From the NCBI GenBank assembly GCA_001606155.1, contig LODT01000042.1:271758-335757 (forward strand): 64,000 nt of DNA. The letters are read 5' to 3'. This stretch comes from Tieghemostelium lacteum. Taxonomy: Eukaryota; Evosea; Eumycetozoa; Dictyosteliales; Raperosteliaceae. A model generated the notes under the pieces. That model had not been told where the DNA came from. It worked only from the letters and a program-made list of their open reading frames with translations, and did no database searches. Both the position numbers and the translations under genes were made by a program. Position 1 is the stretch's first letter, and each line of letters starts with the position of its first letter. This document shows positions 35,884-45,722 of this stretch, in pieces.

Positions 35884-37446
35884 TTATTTATTAGAAAAGG
35901 ATAGGTAATTGGAGAAACTAAGTGAAAGATTATCAAACATGGTAATCCATTGATTTTCCTCAATTAGGTATTTGTACAGCGACTTCTTGCTACTTGCTAG
36001 TACAATCAGTTCATTATTGTTATTGTATTGAAAAGTGGATGAAAATACATTTCCATCAATTGGAGGTGAAATCAGTTTATAAATAGCCATAGATTTAATG
36101 TCCAGTCTAACAAATGATTTATCTTTACTCAGTAGGTAAAAAGAGTGATTAGTTGGTATCCATATACCAGACTCTACATTCTCCAGACCTAGTTTACCCA
36201 AATCGACAACAGGTGACATTTCATTAGTTTGGAAATTATAGGAATCAATTCTATTGAGAAACTCATTTTTCTGTGTTACATAACCTCCAATGATAAATAT
36301 CTGGTTTAGTTGAAGATCTATAGTTAAATTAAAGCAACCTGATTCACAAAACAGTTTGGAAATCTCTTCTAGTTTACGTGTTTGTAAATTAAATTTAAAA
36401 CACTTATCGGTGTTTTTGTCATCTCCTGGTATATAACCTCCGAATATATAAACCATCTGATGCTCAGCTACATAGATTGTAGACAAACATCTGAGATTTA
36501 GAATTTCCATCAACTCTAATTCCTCCCATTCTGGGTTGGCTTTTGCAGTATCCAGTGTATATAACCTTCCATCTTGTTCAAATAATAAAATTTGAGAATT
36601 ATGTGAATTGTATTGGTACATTCTATTATTATAGGTAGTGGTAATCTGTGGGTTTTTACCAGTTATAGTATCAACTTGACCAGTTTTTAAATTAATTTTA
36701 GTTACACCAATTTTTGGATCCATTCTATAGACTATAAAATTACCATGAATTTGGTTATTCATAATCTCCTTTTTAGATAAATCCATAGTTTCAATCTTTT
36801 CTTGAATATTATCTAGTACATATTTGTTCATAGTTGCAATGGTATAACTTGGTGTAGGAAGTTTCTTTGTGTCATTATTATTACTATTATTTTTTTGATT
36901 ATTATTATTATTATTATTATTTAATTTTTTAAATTCTTTCTCTACTGATGTATATTCAAGTAAGAAATTGGATTTGGAATCTGATTGATCTAAATGACTA
37001 TTTTGAAGTTGTTTAATAAGTCTATTATTATTTTCAATATCATTTTCCATTGTGGAAATGATTGATGTAAGTGACTCAATGTTATCTTCATGATAGGATT
37101 TCAATTCTCTCTTTAACTCAACTTCTTTGAGATGTAAAAGATCATGAAGTAATCTAAATTGGCTATTAATCAGATTCAGTTGACTGTCATAGTGATCTTG
37201 TATCTCTTCTTTAAATTCCACTTGTTTTTTCTCTTTTTCGGTACCTTTGTCTAGTACTTTTTTAGTGATTGTTTCAAGAAGAACATGTGAATCATTCATC
37301 AACTCTGTGAATACTGATGCATTGTAAACAAGTTCATGGTCCTTGTGTTCTGTTCTACAATTACTACAAACAATAGTTTTACAACTTTTACAGTATTGTT
37401 CATTGATATAGATATGAGTAGTTTCAGTACAACTATCAGCGATCAT
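35884..37446 (-). CDS. B-box zinc finger, coiled-coil and kelch-like repeat protein
   Basis: A 520-residue single-exon protein. Residues 1-40 form a B-box-type zinc finger (CTETTHIY...YCKSCKTIVCSNCRTEH). About 45-200 is a long coiled coil rich in Glu/Lys, with an Asn run (about 180-190). From about 235 to 510 are kelch-like blades (MVYIFGGYIPGDDKNT, QIFIIGGYVTQKNEF). The layout is TRIM-like but lacks a RING, so catalytic ubiquitin-ligase activity is not supported. Proteins of this B-box plus beta-propeller pattern are expanded in dictyostelids; the function is unknown. Confidence 0.8.
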   Translation of the reverse strand: MIADSCTETTHIYINEQYCKSCKTIVCSNCRTEHKDHELVYNASVFTELMNDSHVLLETITKKVLDKGTEKEKKQVEFKEEIQDHYDSQLNLINSQFRLLHDLLHLKEVELKRELKSYHEDNIESLTSIISTMENDIENNNRLIKQLQNSHLDQSDSKSNFLLEYTSVEKEFKKLNNNNNNNNQKNNSNNNDTKKLPTPSYTIATMNKYVLDNIQEKIETMDLSKKEIMNNQIHGNFIVYRMDPKIGVTKINLKTGQVDTITGKNPQITTTYNNRMYQYNSHNSQILLFEQDGRLYTLDTAKANPEWEELELMEILNLRCLSTIYVAEHQMVYIFGGYIPGDDKNTDKCFKFNLQTRKLEEISKLFCESGCFNLTIDLQLNQIFIIGGYVTQKNEFLNRIDSYNFQTNEMSPVVDLGKLGLENVESGIWIPTNHSFYLLSKDKSFVRLDIKSMAIYKLISPPIDGNVFSSTFQYNNNNELIVLASSKKSLYKYLIEENQWITMFDNLSLSFSNYLSFSNK

Positions 37447-37760
37447 TCTTCTAGAAACTAACTTGTTGTTGCAAATTTTATTAAACTAATCTAAATTTTG
37501 TAATTTTTTGAGAAAAAAAAAGTGGTAAGATATTTTGAAATTATAAGAAACTTCAATATTTTATTCCTTTTATTTTAATTTTATTAATTGGAGTATGGTT
37601 CTGAAAAATCCAATGAAAAACACAAGGTGGTAGGAGATATCAATTAGTTACAAAAATATCTTTTAGTGTTTTAAGTGGTATTTCAAAAATATAAAATAAA
37701 AAAAAAATTTCTTTATTTTCATTTTGTCACAAAACTTCAAAGATATAATCAAAAAAAATA
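37447..37760. other. Divergent promoter region, B-box gene and beta-amylase
   Basis: About 310 bp of AT-rich DNA between two divergent start codons, with A and T runs near both ends and no open frame. I see nothing else in it. Confidence 0.5.
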
Positions 37761-39316
37761 ATGTATAGTAGTAAAATAGTTGTATTCTTAGTATCTTTGA
37801 TTTTAGTTCAAGTTGTTTGGACTAGTCGTGTGGGTGTACCTGTATATGTAATGTTACCATTGAATACCCTGTCCAATGGTGGTGATCTTACAGATGTTCA
37901 ATTACTTCAAAGTCAATTATCACAATTGAAATCACAAACTGGGATCGAAGGTGTTATGAGTGATGTTTGGTGGGGTATCGTTGAAACTCAACCACAGGTA
38001 TACAATTGGACAGGTTATGAAGCACTATTTAATGTCATTCAACAAAATGAATTAAAAGTTAAAGTTACAATGTCATTCCGTAAGTGTTTTTTCAACCTAT
38101 TCCATTTAATCACTGGGGAAATTTCGGTCCGTCTCAAATTCCTATGAAATTTTTAGTTTTGGAATTTTGGACCAAACCAGGTTTTCGAAAAAAATTTAAT
38201 CCCACAATTCCGATTGGAAAAAAATATCTCCGAAATTGTGTTTAATATTAATAATTGATTTTAAAAACAGATGAATGTGGTGGAAATGTTGGTGATGATT
38301 GTGCAATTACATTACCTCAATGGGTATTGAATGTAGGTCAAAGTAATCCAAATATTTTCTATACTGATCAACAAGGTAACAGAGATCAAGAGTATCTATC
38401 ATTAGGGGTTGACGATCAACCTTTATTTGGTGGAAGAACTCCAATTGAAATCTATAGTGACTATATGGCTAGTTTTTATGAGAATTTTAAAGATTTAATT
38501 CCATCAGTTATTCAAGAGATTCAAGTTGGTTTAGGACCTGCAGGTGAGATGAGATATCCATCTTACCAATCCTCACTTTGGACCTTCCCTGGAATTGGTG
38601 AGTTCCAATGCTACGATAAATACATGTTGGCTAATTTGGCACAGGCTGCTGAGGATGCTGGAAACTCTGATTGGGGTTATGCAGGTCCTGATGATGCAGG
38701 TACCTACGATAGCACACCATCTCAAACTGGATTCTTCTCTCAAGGTACCCAAGACAATTACCAGTCACCTTATGGTCAATTCTTTTTGAATTGGTACAGT
38801 GGACTACTTTTAGAACATGGTAATAAGACATTAGCTGAGGCAAAGAAAGTTTTTGGTTCAAGCGGTGTTACAGTTACTGCAAAAGTTGCTGGTATACATT
38901 GGTGGTATTTAGACCCATCTCACGCTGCTGAACTTGCAGCTGGGTACAAGAATGATCTCGGGGTTGCATATTACCAAATTGCTCAAATGTTCAGTTGGCA
39001 TAACGTATCATTTGATTTCACTTGTTTGGAAATGAGAGATTCAGAGCAACCTTCAAACTGTGAGTGTGGACCACAACAATTAGTTGCACAAACTCTTCTC
39101 TCTGCTGAATCTGCTGGTGTCAAATATTCTGGTGAAAATGCACTTCAAAGATACGATTCCACAGCCTACCAAGAAATTGAAATTGAATCATCACTCTATT
39201 ATCTCATCTCTGGTTTCTCTTATTTACGACTAACTCCTCAACTCTTACAATCACCAAACATTGGAACATTTGCTTCCTTTGTTCAAACCATGTCCACTTT
39301 ACAAGGTCCAAATTAA
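37761..39316 (+). CDS. Secreted beta-amylase (GH14)
   Basis: Releases maltose from the non-reducing end of alpha-1,4-glucans. Two exons, 37761-38079 and 38271-39316, joined at GTAAGT...AAAAACAG, give 454 residues. The junction recreates the family motif MSFHECGGNVGD. Signature sites present: VPVYVMLPL, GVMSDVWWGIVE, the acid Glu in GLGPAGEMRYPSY, IHWWY, and the base Glu in GENALQRYD. The N-terminus (IVVFLVSLILVQVVWTS) is a signal peptide, so the enzyme is secreted or lysosomal, unlike the cytosolic or plastid enzymes of plants. It could act on ingested starch or glycogen. Both catalytic glutamates are intact and the length is normal for GH14. Confidence 0.95.
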
Positions 39317-39453
39317 GACTAATAAATGAATAGTTTAGTAAAATTCTTGTAGTTTTTAAAAATTAAATTGATAATGAAACATTTTATTGAAATTACTATT
39401 GATTATATATATTGGGGAGAGGGGGATAAAGGGAGGGTTAAACTAAGGTTAGT

Positions 39454-42400
39454 TTATTTAATGAACCAAATTGTAATATCATTAGTATCGACAACAGTTG
39501 CAATTTCAAGAGCAAATACATCAGTTGTTGGTTTTTCGCTTTCAACAATTGGGAATTGTAAAACTGAGGTGAGATATTCTTGATTATTGTTGATGGCAGT
39601 TAGTAATTCTTTGCTGCTGGTATTGAAGTACATCTTTACATTGTCTTCAGCGTTGAGACCTGATGATTTTCTAAGTCTTTGAATTCTGTTTAGAACCTCT
39701 CTGGCAAAACCTTTTTCTAAGAGTACTTGGTCAACAGTAAGATCCAAAACAGTCAAAATCTCATTGTTACCCAATGGCTCGCAATTGGCAGTATCACCAG
39801 AGAATTTTCTAATTAATTTAATATCTTCAGTTGTCAGTACTTGACCTTCAATGACAATTTCACCGGATTTCTGGAATGCACGCAACTCATCATTGGTGAG
39901 TTTACCAATGGCTGGATTGATCTTTTTAGCGTGATCCTTTAGACGTTGACCAATACGTTTTCTGTCAGGGTCTGCAGTGATGGTTACAAATGCACCTTCA
40001 TTAGTTGTCAAATTCAAATTGAGAAGATTTAGTTCTTCCAAAATGTAGGTTTTCAGTTGATCCAAGTTATCGAGATAGTGTTGATTTTCAGTGATGACCA
40101 TCAACTCTTTTAGTGGATACTTGAGTGGTTTGGTACGACGGTCTCTAGCTTGTCTACCGAGTTCAATTACAGTTTGCATTCTAGAGAATGCCAATTCAAT
40201 GTCGACATTGAATGCAGATTCTCTTGGTTCTGGATATGGCAAGAAATGTACTGATCCCATTTGTTTGTCGGCTGGTAAGAGATTCTTAAGGTTCTGATAC
40301 ATGTAATCTGTAAAGAATGGAGTGAAAGGAGCCATTGCAACACAGATGGTCATCAAAACCTCATAGAGGATGTTCAATGACACCAATGTATCCTTCTCAC
40401 CGTTGGCACCCTTGAAACGTCTTCTATTGAGTCTTACATACCAGTTAGTCAATTGGTCAATAAATTTAACCAATTTTGGAACTACAGTATACAAACGATA
40501 GGCTTTCATCTCCTCATGTACAAATTTAATGAGAGTTTGAGTTGCTGCTAAAATCCATTTATCAGTGATATTCTCACTTCCCAAAGCCACTTGGAAGTCA
40601 GGAGCAAATGGTTTTCCTTGTTGACTTGCGAATTTCAATGCATTTTGAACAAAAAATCTGTAGGCATTGAACCATGGTAAAAAGACATCTTTAATCATAT
40701 CTTGTACACCCTTTTCTTGGAATTTCAATACATCTCCTTTGACAACAGGTGAGTTGATGAGATAGAGACGTAGAGCATCGGAACCATAGTTGTTAATGAC
40801 TTCAACTGGGTCTGGGTAGTTCTTTAATCTCTTTGACATTTTCTTACCGTCATGAGCCAAAACCATACCTGAACAAATAAGGTTCTTGAATGGTGCTCTA
40901 TCAAAGAGGGCTGTGGAGAGTACCATAAGGGTATAGAACCAACCTCTAGTCTGATCAATACCTTCAGCAATGAAATCAGCTGGGAATATCTTATTAAACT
41001 TATCTTCGTTCTCGAATGGATAGTGTTGTTGTGCGTATGGCATAGATCCAGACTCAAACCAGCAATCAAAGACCTCTTCAATACGTCTCAAAACACCTTT
41101 ACCCTTCTGAGATGGGATAGTAATATGATCGATACTCTCTCTGTGCAAATCAGTAATCCTTACACCAGACTTCTCGTAAAGCTCTTGAACGGACCCAATG
41201 GCTACAACCTCTTCACCATCTTCAGAAACCCACAATGGGATAGGAGTACCCCAATAACGGTTTCTGGAAATTGCCCAATCACAAGCATTTAACAACCAAT
41301 TGGTGAAACGTTTCTCTTTTACAAATTCAGGTACCCAATAGGTAGTATCGTTATTTGCAACCAATCTGTCACGGATAGACTCAACCTTTACAAACCAAGA
41401 ACCTACAGCCTTGTAGATTAAAGGTGTCTCTGAACGCCAACAGAATGGGTAACTATGAACAATTTGGTCAGCTTTAACCAATCTACCCTTATCCTTAATA
41501 GCCTTGGTGATCTCTTTATCAGCATCTTTTACAAATTGACCTTTATATTCGACAACATCGTCACTGAAACGACCATTAGCATCGACGGTATTAAGAATTG
41601 GTCTCTTGTATTGGTCACGACTGATAATCTTGTGAGCTAGACATGCATTGAAATCTTCCTCACCAAAAGCTGGTGCACAATGTACAATACCAGTACCAGA
41701 GTCATCAGTTACAAAGTCACCGCTGATGACTGAGAAACCACCAGTTGCAGCATCGCCTGCAAAGTATGGGAACATGGGTACGTATTTCTTTCCAACCAAC
41801 TGAGAACCAGTGTAAGTCTCGAGGACTTTGAACTCAGCTTCGGTCTTGTACAAAATGGTGGTACGAGTCTTTGCTAAAATGAATTGTTTGTCTCTTTTAA
41901 TGTCTTGGATCTTGACGTATTCCATCTTTGGATTGACACACAATGCCAAATTAGAAGGTAGGGTCCATGGAGTGGTGGTCCATGCTAAAAAGGATACTTG
42001 CTCATCACCAACTACTGGGAAGGCTACAACCAAAGCTGGATCGTTTACATCCTTGTAATTCTGACCAGCTTCAAAGTTGGATAAGGGAGTTGTGCAACCT
42101 ACTGAATAGGGCATAACTTTGAATCCCTGGTAGACAAGCTCCTTATCATAGAGTCTTTTGAAAACCCACCAAACACTCTCCATAAAAGTAGGATCCATAG
42201 TCTTGTAATTGTTATCAGTGTCAATCCAACGACCTAGTCTCTTGGTGGTTACGTTCCACTCTTGAGAATATCTCATGACGATATTACGACACTCTTGATT
42301 GTATTTGGGGATACCCATCTTTAGTACATCGTCTTTAGTCTTGACACCAAAGAGTTTGTCAATTTCAAACTCAATTGGCAAACCATGACAATCCCATCCA

Positions 42401-42708
42401 AAACGTCTTTCTACATGATGTCCAGTTTGATGTGCATATCTTGTGATTGTATCTTTAATTGTTCCTGTTAAAATGTGACCATAATGTGGTAAACCAGTTG
42501 CAAATGGTGGACCATCATAGAATGAATATTCAGGTTTGCCTTCTGACATCTTCACTGAGGTCTCAAATGCCTTGATTTGATTCCAATAATCTAAAACTTT
42601 TTCTTCCTCTTTTGGGAAACTAATTTTTTGTGGTACTATTTATTTCGAATATAAATATCTCAGAACACCCTTATCTAAATATGTATTGCAAAACTTACCT
42701 TGTTGCAT
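39454..42708 (-). CDS. ileS: Isoleucyl-tRNA synthetase, cytosolic type
   Basis: Class I synthetase charging tRNA-Ile. Two exons: a 10-nt exon 1 (42699-42708, ATGCAACAAG) and exon 2 (39454-42635), with a GTAAGT...AATAG intron, giving 1,063 residues. The joined start, MQQVPQKISFPKEEE, matches eukaryotic IARS and confirms the micro-exon. Motifs: FYDGPPFATGLPHYGHIL carries the HIGH-type signature; RRFGWDCHGLP follows; the CP1 editing domain includes TTPWTLPSN and GTGIVHCAPAFGEED; then WFESGSMPYAQ, and KMSKR as the KMSKS loop. The anticodon-binding domain and a eukaryotic C-terminal extension follow. I see no targeting peptide. Confidence 0.97.
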
Positions 42709-43033
42709 ATTTTTATATATTTAATAAAAAAAAAAATTAATCTTTTCCTTTAATATAATCTTGTGAAAAAACCCTGAGAACAAAAGAAGAATTGTTGTTT
42801 TTAATAGAAATGGATATTTCTTTTACAATCTTAATCTAAGCAGCTTAAAGCGGGGTGAATATGTCAACTAAACTAAAAAAAGAGGAAAAAATTAAAAAAA
42901 AAAAAAAAAAAAAAAAAGAATGAAAATACATCGAAATTGCATTTGGATTTAGAAGTCCGATTTCATTTTTAGAATAACTTCACTTCAACCTTTGAGTCTT
43001 TGATTCAAATGTAATAAACAAATGGACAACCAC

Positions 43034-43055
43034 CAAATCTTTTGTAAAAGATTTG
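43034..43055. repeat. Inverted repeat, 10-bp arms with 2-bp centre
   Basis: CAAATCTTTT, then GT, then AAAAGATTTG. A second, outer inverted pair (TTCAAAT at 43004 and ATTTGAA at 43067) brackets it. Confidence 0.85.
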
Positions 43056-43081
43056 ATTTACATTTTATTTGAACTAAAGTG

Positions 43082-43158
43082 TAGTGGGTGTAACTCATTT
43101 GTAGACCCACATTAAAAGAAGAAATGTGACACAACAGATAATTGTGGAACACCCACTA
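43082..43158. ncRNA. Candidate structured RNA or cis-element: multi-stem hairpin
   Basis: The outer stem is TAGTGGGTGT (43082-43091) with ACACCCACTA (43149-43158), perfectly complementary over 10 bp. Inside it TTGT (43099) pairs with ACAA (43131), and CACATT (43108) pairs with AATGTG (43123) around a 9-nt loop. Three nested, collinear stems in 77 nt within an intergenic region are more than I expect by chance. Alternatively the outer arms are two oppositely oriented GT/CA-box sites like those bound by dictyostelid G-box binding factor. Strand and expression unknown. Confidence 0.35.
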
Positions 43159-43291
43159 TTTCTAATTGGATAAAAAAGACTTGTGTTTCAATCATATGAA
43201 ATTTTTGTAAACTTATTAAAAATATTGATTTTTTCTTGTATTTGACGTTCTTGTTAGTTTCGCTTTTTCATTTTTTTTAACACCCTCCTTT

Positions 43292-44683
43292 ATGTTATTG
43301 GGATCAAAATTTAATAGCACCAAATTTATCCTTCACACTATAACACAGCAAACAAAGAATAAATCTATTTCAAGAACAGTTTATTTATTACAACAAAAAC
43401 CACCACAGTTGTTCACATTTAAACAGAATAAATTTTATAATTCAAATTCTCCATCCAAAGAACAGTTTAATAATTCAATTCAATATTTTAATATAAATAA
43501 TTATAACAATATTAGACAAATGAGTACTACAAATAATAACAATAATACAACCACAACTACAACTACATCTTCTGATAGTGGTGATAACTGTTGTTTTGTT
43601 GAAGAGAAACCTAAACAACAACCAAAGCAACAACAACATAAACAGAAACCAAAACAACAACAGACTAAAGAGAAACAACCAATTTCCAAGCAGGGAGGAG
43701 GAAAATCTGAATTTAATTTTGTTAATCCAGCTGTAGTTAATATGCCACAAGATGCAAAATATGTAGATTCACATGTTCATATTGTAGGTTGATTGATAGG
43801 TGAAAAGAGAGAGATAATGAAATGTCAAAATCCCACACTATTGTGTAAAAATAGAAGTGTGATTTGGGGGTTTTGTTTTTAAAATTAAAAACTAAATACT
43901 AATTCTAGTGGTTGTTCTTTTTTTTAGGATCAAATATTAATTAGAGAGAAATTGACTCTGGAGGACTTTACTTCATTTCAAAAAGCAAAGTTTCCACCAC
44001 AGTTTGAAAGATGTGTACAAGTATGTTGCGATCCAGTCTCTTTAGATTATACTGATTTTCTTGTGAAATTTGACCCTATTTATGCAGCTTATGGTGTACA
44101 TCCTCATAATGCATCACAATATAATGACGATATAGAAAATAAACTGGTGGAGAGAATGAAACACCCCAAGACTGTTGCATGGGGTGAAATGGGTCTAGAT
44201 TACTTCTACACCAAGTCACCAAGAGACAAGCAAATGAGTGCCTTTGCAAGTCAGTTAAAGAAGGCAGTTGAATGCAAGAAACCATTAGTTATACACAGTC
44301 GTGAAGCTGAACAAGATACATTGGATCTACTGACTATACACGTGCCTAAGGATTGGAAGATTCACATTCACTGTTTTACTTCAAACCCTGATTTTGCTCA
44401 GAAACTACTGGCACATTTTAGTAACCTTTACATTGGATTTACAGGTTGTATTACATTTAAGAACTCAGAGTCTATTCGTGCATCAGTTCAAGCTGTTCCT
44501 ATTGAGAGAATGCTTTTGGAGACTGATGGTCCTTATATGACTCCAGAACCATTCCGTGGACAAACTGCACACTCTGGTCACATTCCTCAAGTTGCCAATA
44601 TGATTGCTCAGGTCAAACAGTTGTCTCTTGAACAGGTACTGAAACAATGTAGAATCAATACCACCAATGTCTACGGTATATAA
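43292..44683 (+). CDS. TatD-family metal-dependent nuclease, with N-terminal extension
   Basis: TatD-type 3'-5' DNase/amidohydrolase fold. Two exons, 43292-43783 and 43928-44683, joined at GTAGGT...TTTTTTTAG in phase 0, give 415 residues. The metal sites are all present: SHVHID (the last Asp comes from exon 2), GEMGLDYF, VIHSREAE, IHCFTS and ETDGPY. The first ~75 residues are basic, Ser/Thr/Asn-rich and poor in acidic residues, like a mitochondrial presequence. An internal Met (RQMSTTNNN, about residue 77) could give a second, cytosolic form. A Gln/Lys-rich low-complexity stretch (about 105-140) separates it from the catalytic domain. Confidence 0.9.
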
Positions 44684-44837
44684 AATATAAATGAAAATTT
44701 TAATAATTACTTGAAAGAATTCAATCGGTGAGTGAATTACCGAATCAAGATTATTTTAAAATAATATAAATATTATAATAATTGTATATTTATTATATAT
44801 TTTATATATAGATTATATATTTATAGTTGTTGAGTAT

Positions 44838-45446
44838 TTAATAGTCACAAGTATACATTGTGGCAACACCATTGGAATGGCATGAAGGAGTCTTTAGTGG
44901 GAATGAATAAGTTGATAACAATGAATTTGGGTTGCAATCAGTTGAGGAATCTCCTTGGCTTGAAGAATCAGGTCCATATGAACTGTAAATTAAACTTGTA
45001 GAATTACATGTATAATAATATGTATTCATTCCATTATTTATACATTGGTTAATGCTTACAGTTTGAGCTGAAATTGGATCGGTTTCTGTGTTTTCACAGC
45101 TCTCAAATGTCAGGTATTGGTAGCTATTCGACATAGATGGCAACCCTTGTGAACATGACATTGTAGTTTGAATATTTGGATTCTGACAATTATTAAATGA
45201 AAAAGTGCTATTAAAAGACCAATTTTTACAATCAATGTCTTCATAGTCTGAAATTGTCAAAATATTATTTTGGAAATTACAGCTGTATATGGAGGTTCCA
45301 ATGCATTCTCCTTCCAAATATGACAATGTAGATTTCACAGGACTGTTACAAACAGCACCACTATAAAGAACTACATTTGCATAATTTGCTCCAAATACCA
45401 AACATGGTGCCAATAGAAGACATATAAATATTGATTCTAATTTCAT
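44838..45446 (-). CDS. Secreted Cys-rich protein, paralogue of the next gene
   Basis: About 202 residues from the Met at 45446 (MKLESIFICLLLAPCLVFG, a signal peptide). An in-frame ATG at 45506 would add 20 basic residues before the signal and is less likely. The mature protein has about 16 cysteines and several N-glycosylation sequons. Conserved with the neighbour: YANVVLY, LSYLEGECIGTSIYSC, TFSFNNC, MSCSQGLP, LTFESC, CINNGMNTYYYTCNST and a C-terminal Cys pair. I recognise it only as a dictyostelid-type secreted Cys-rich protein; the function is unknown. Confidence 0.75.
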   Translation of the reverse strand: MKLESIFICLLLAPCLVFGANYANVVLYSGAVCNSPVKSTLSYLEGECIGTSIYSCNFQNNILTISDYEDIDCKNWSFNSTFSFNNCQNPNIQTTMSCSQGLPSMSNSYQYLTFESCENTETDPISAQTVSINQCINNGMNTYYYTCNSTSLIYSSYGPDSSSQGDSSTDCNPNSLLSTYSFPLKTPSCHSNGVATMYTCDY

Positions 45447-45722
45447 ATTTTTATGCCAAAATTTAAAATTGATCTGGGTTTCGTGAATTTTCCTTTTTAA
45501 AAACATCAGTTTTTACAAATATTTCCAAGGATTTTTAATTTCCCACCTTTTAATGTTTGAAAGTTAGATTAATATTTCTTTAGTATTAATAGCTATTTAG
45601 CTGGAAACCAATCGACGTGGTCTTGATAATGTTTCTTGAAATGAAAGGGTAGTTTTATAATAAATAAAAATGTAGATATAGAAGGTTGTTTTTTTTGTAT
45701 AAGTCTGGGCTAAACGATTTAT

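Larger units (their letters stand above)
42709..43291. other. Divergent intergenic region, ileS and tatD, rich in inverted repeats
   Basis: About 580 bp. It contains a run of 25 A (42894-42918), a near-perfect palindrome (43034-43055) and a 77-nt multi-stem inverted repeat (43082-43158). There is no open frame worth calling. Confidence 0.6.

Noticed and set aside
42894-42918. Long A and T homopolymers (also 15971-15990 and 34093-34118) as possible element ends
   Set aside because: Such runs are a general feature of dictyostelid intergenic DNA, and no target-site duplication or element body adjoins them.
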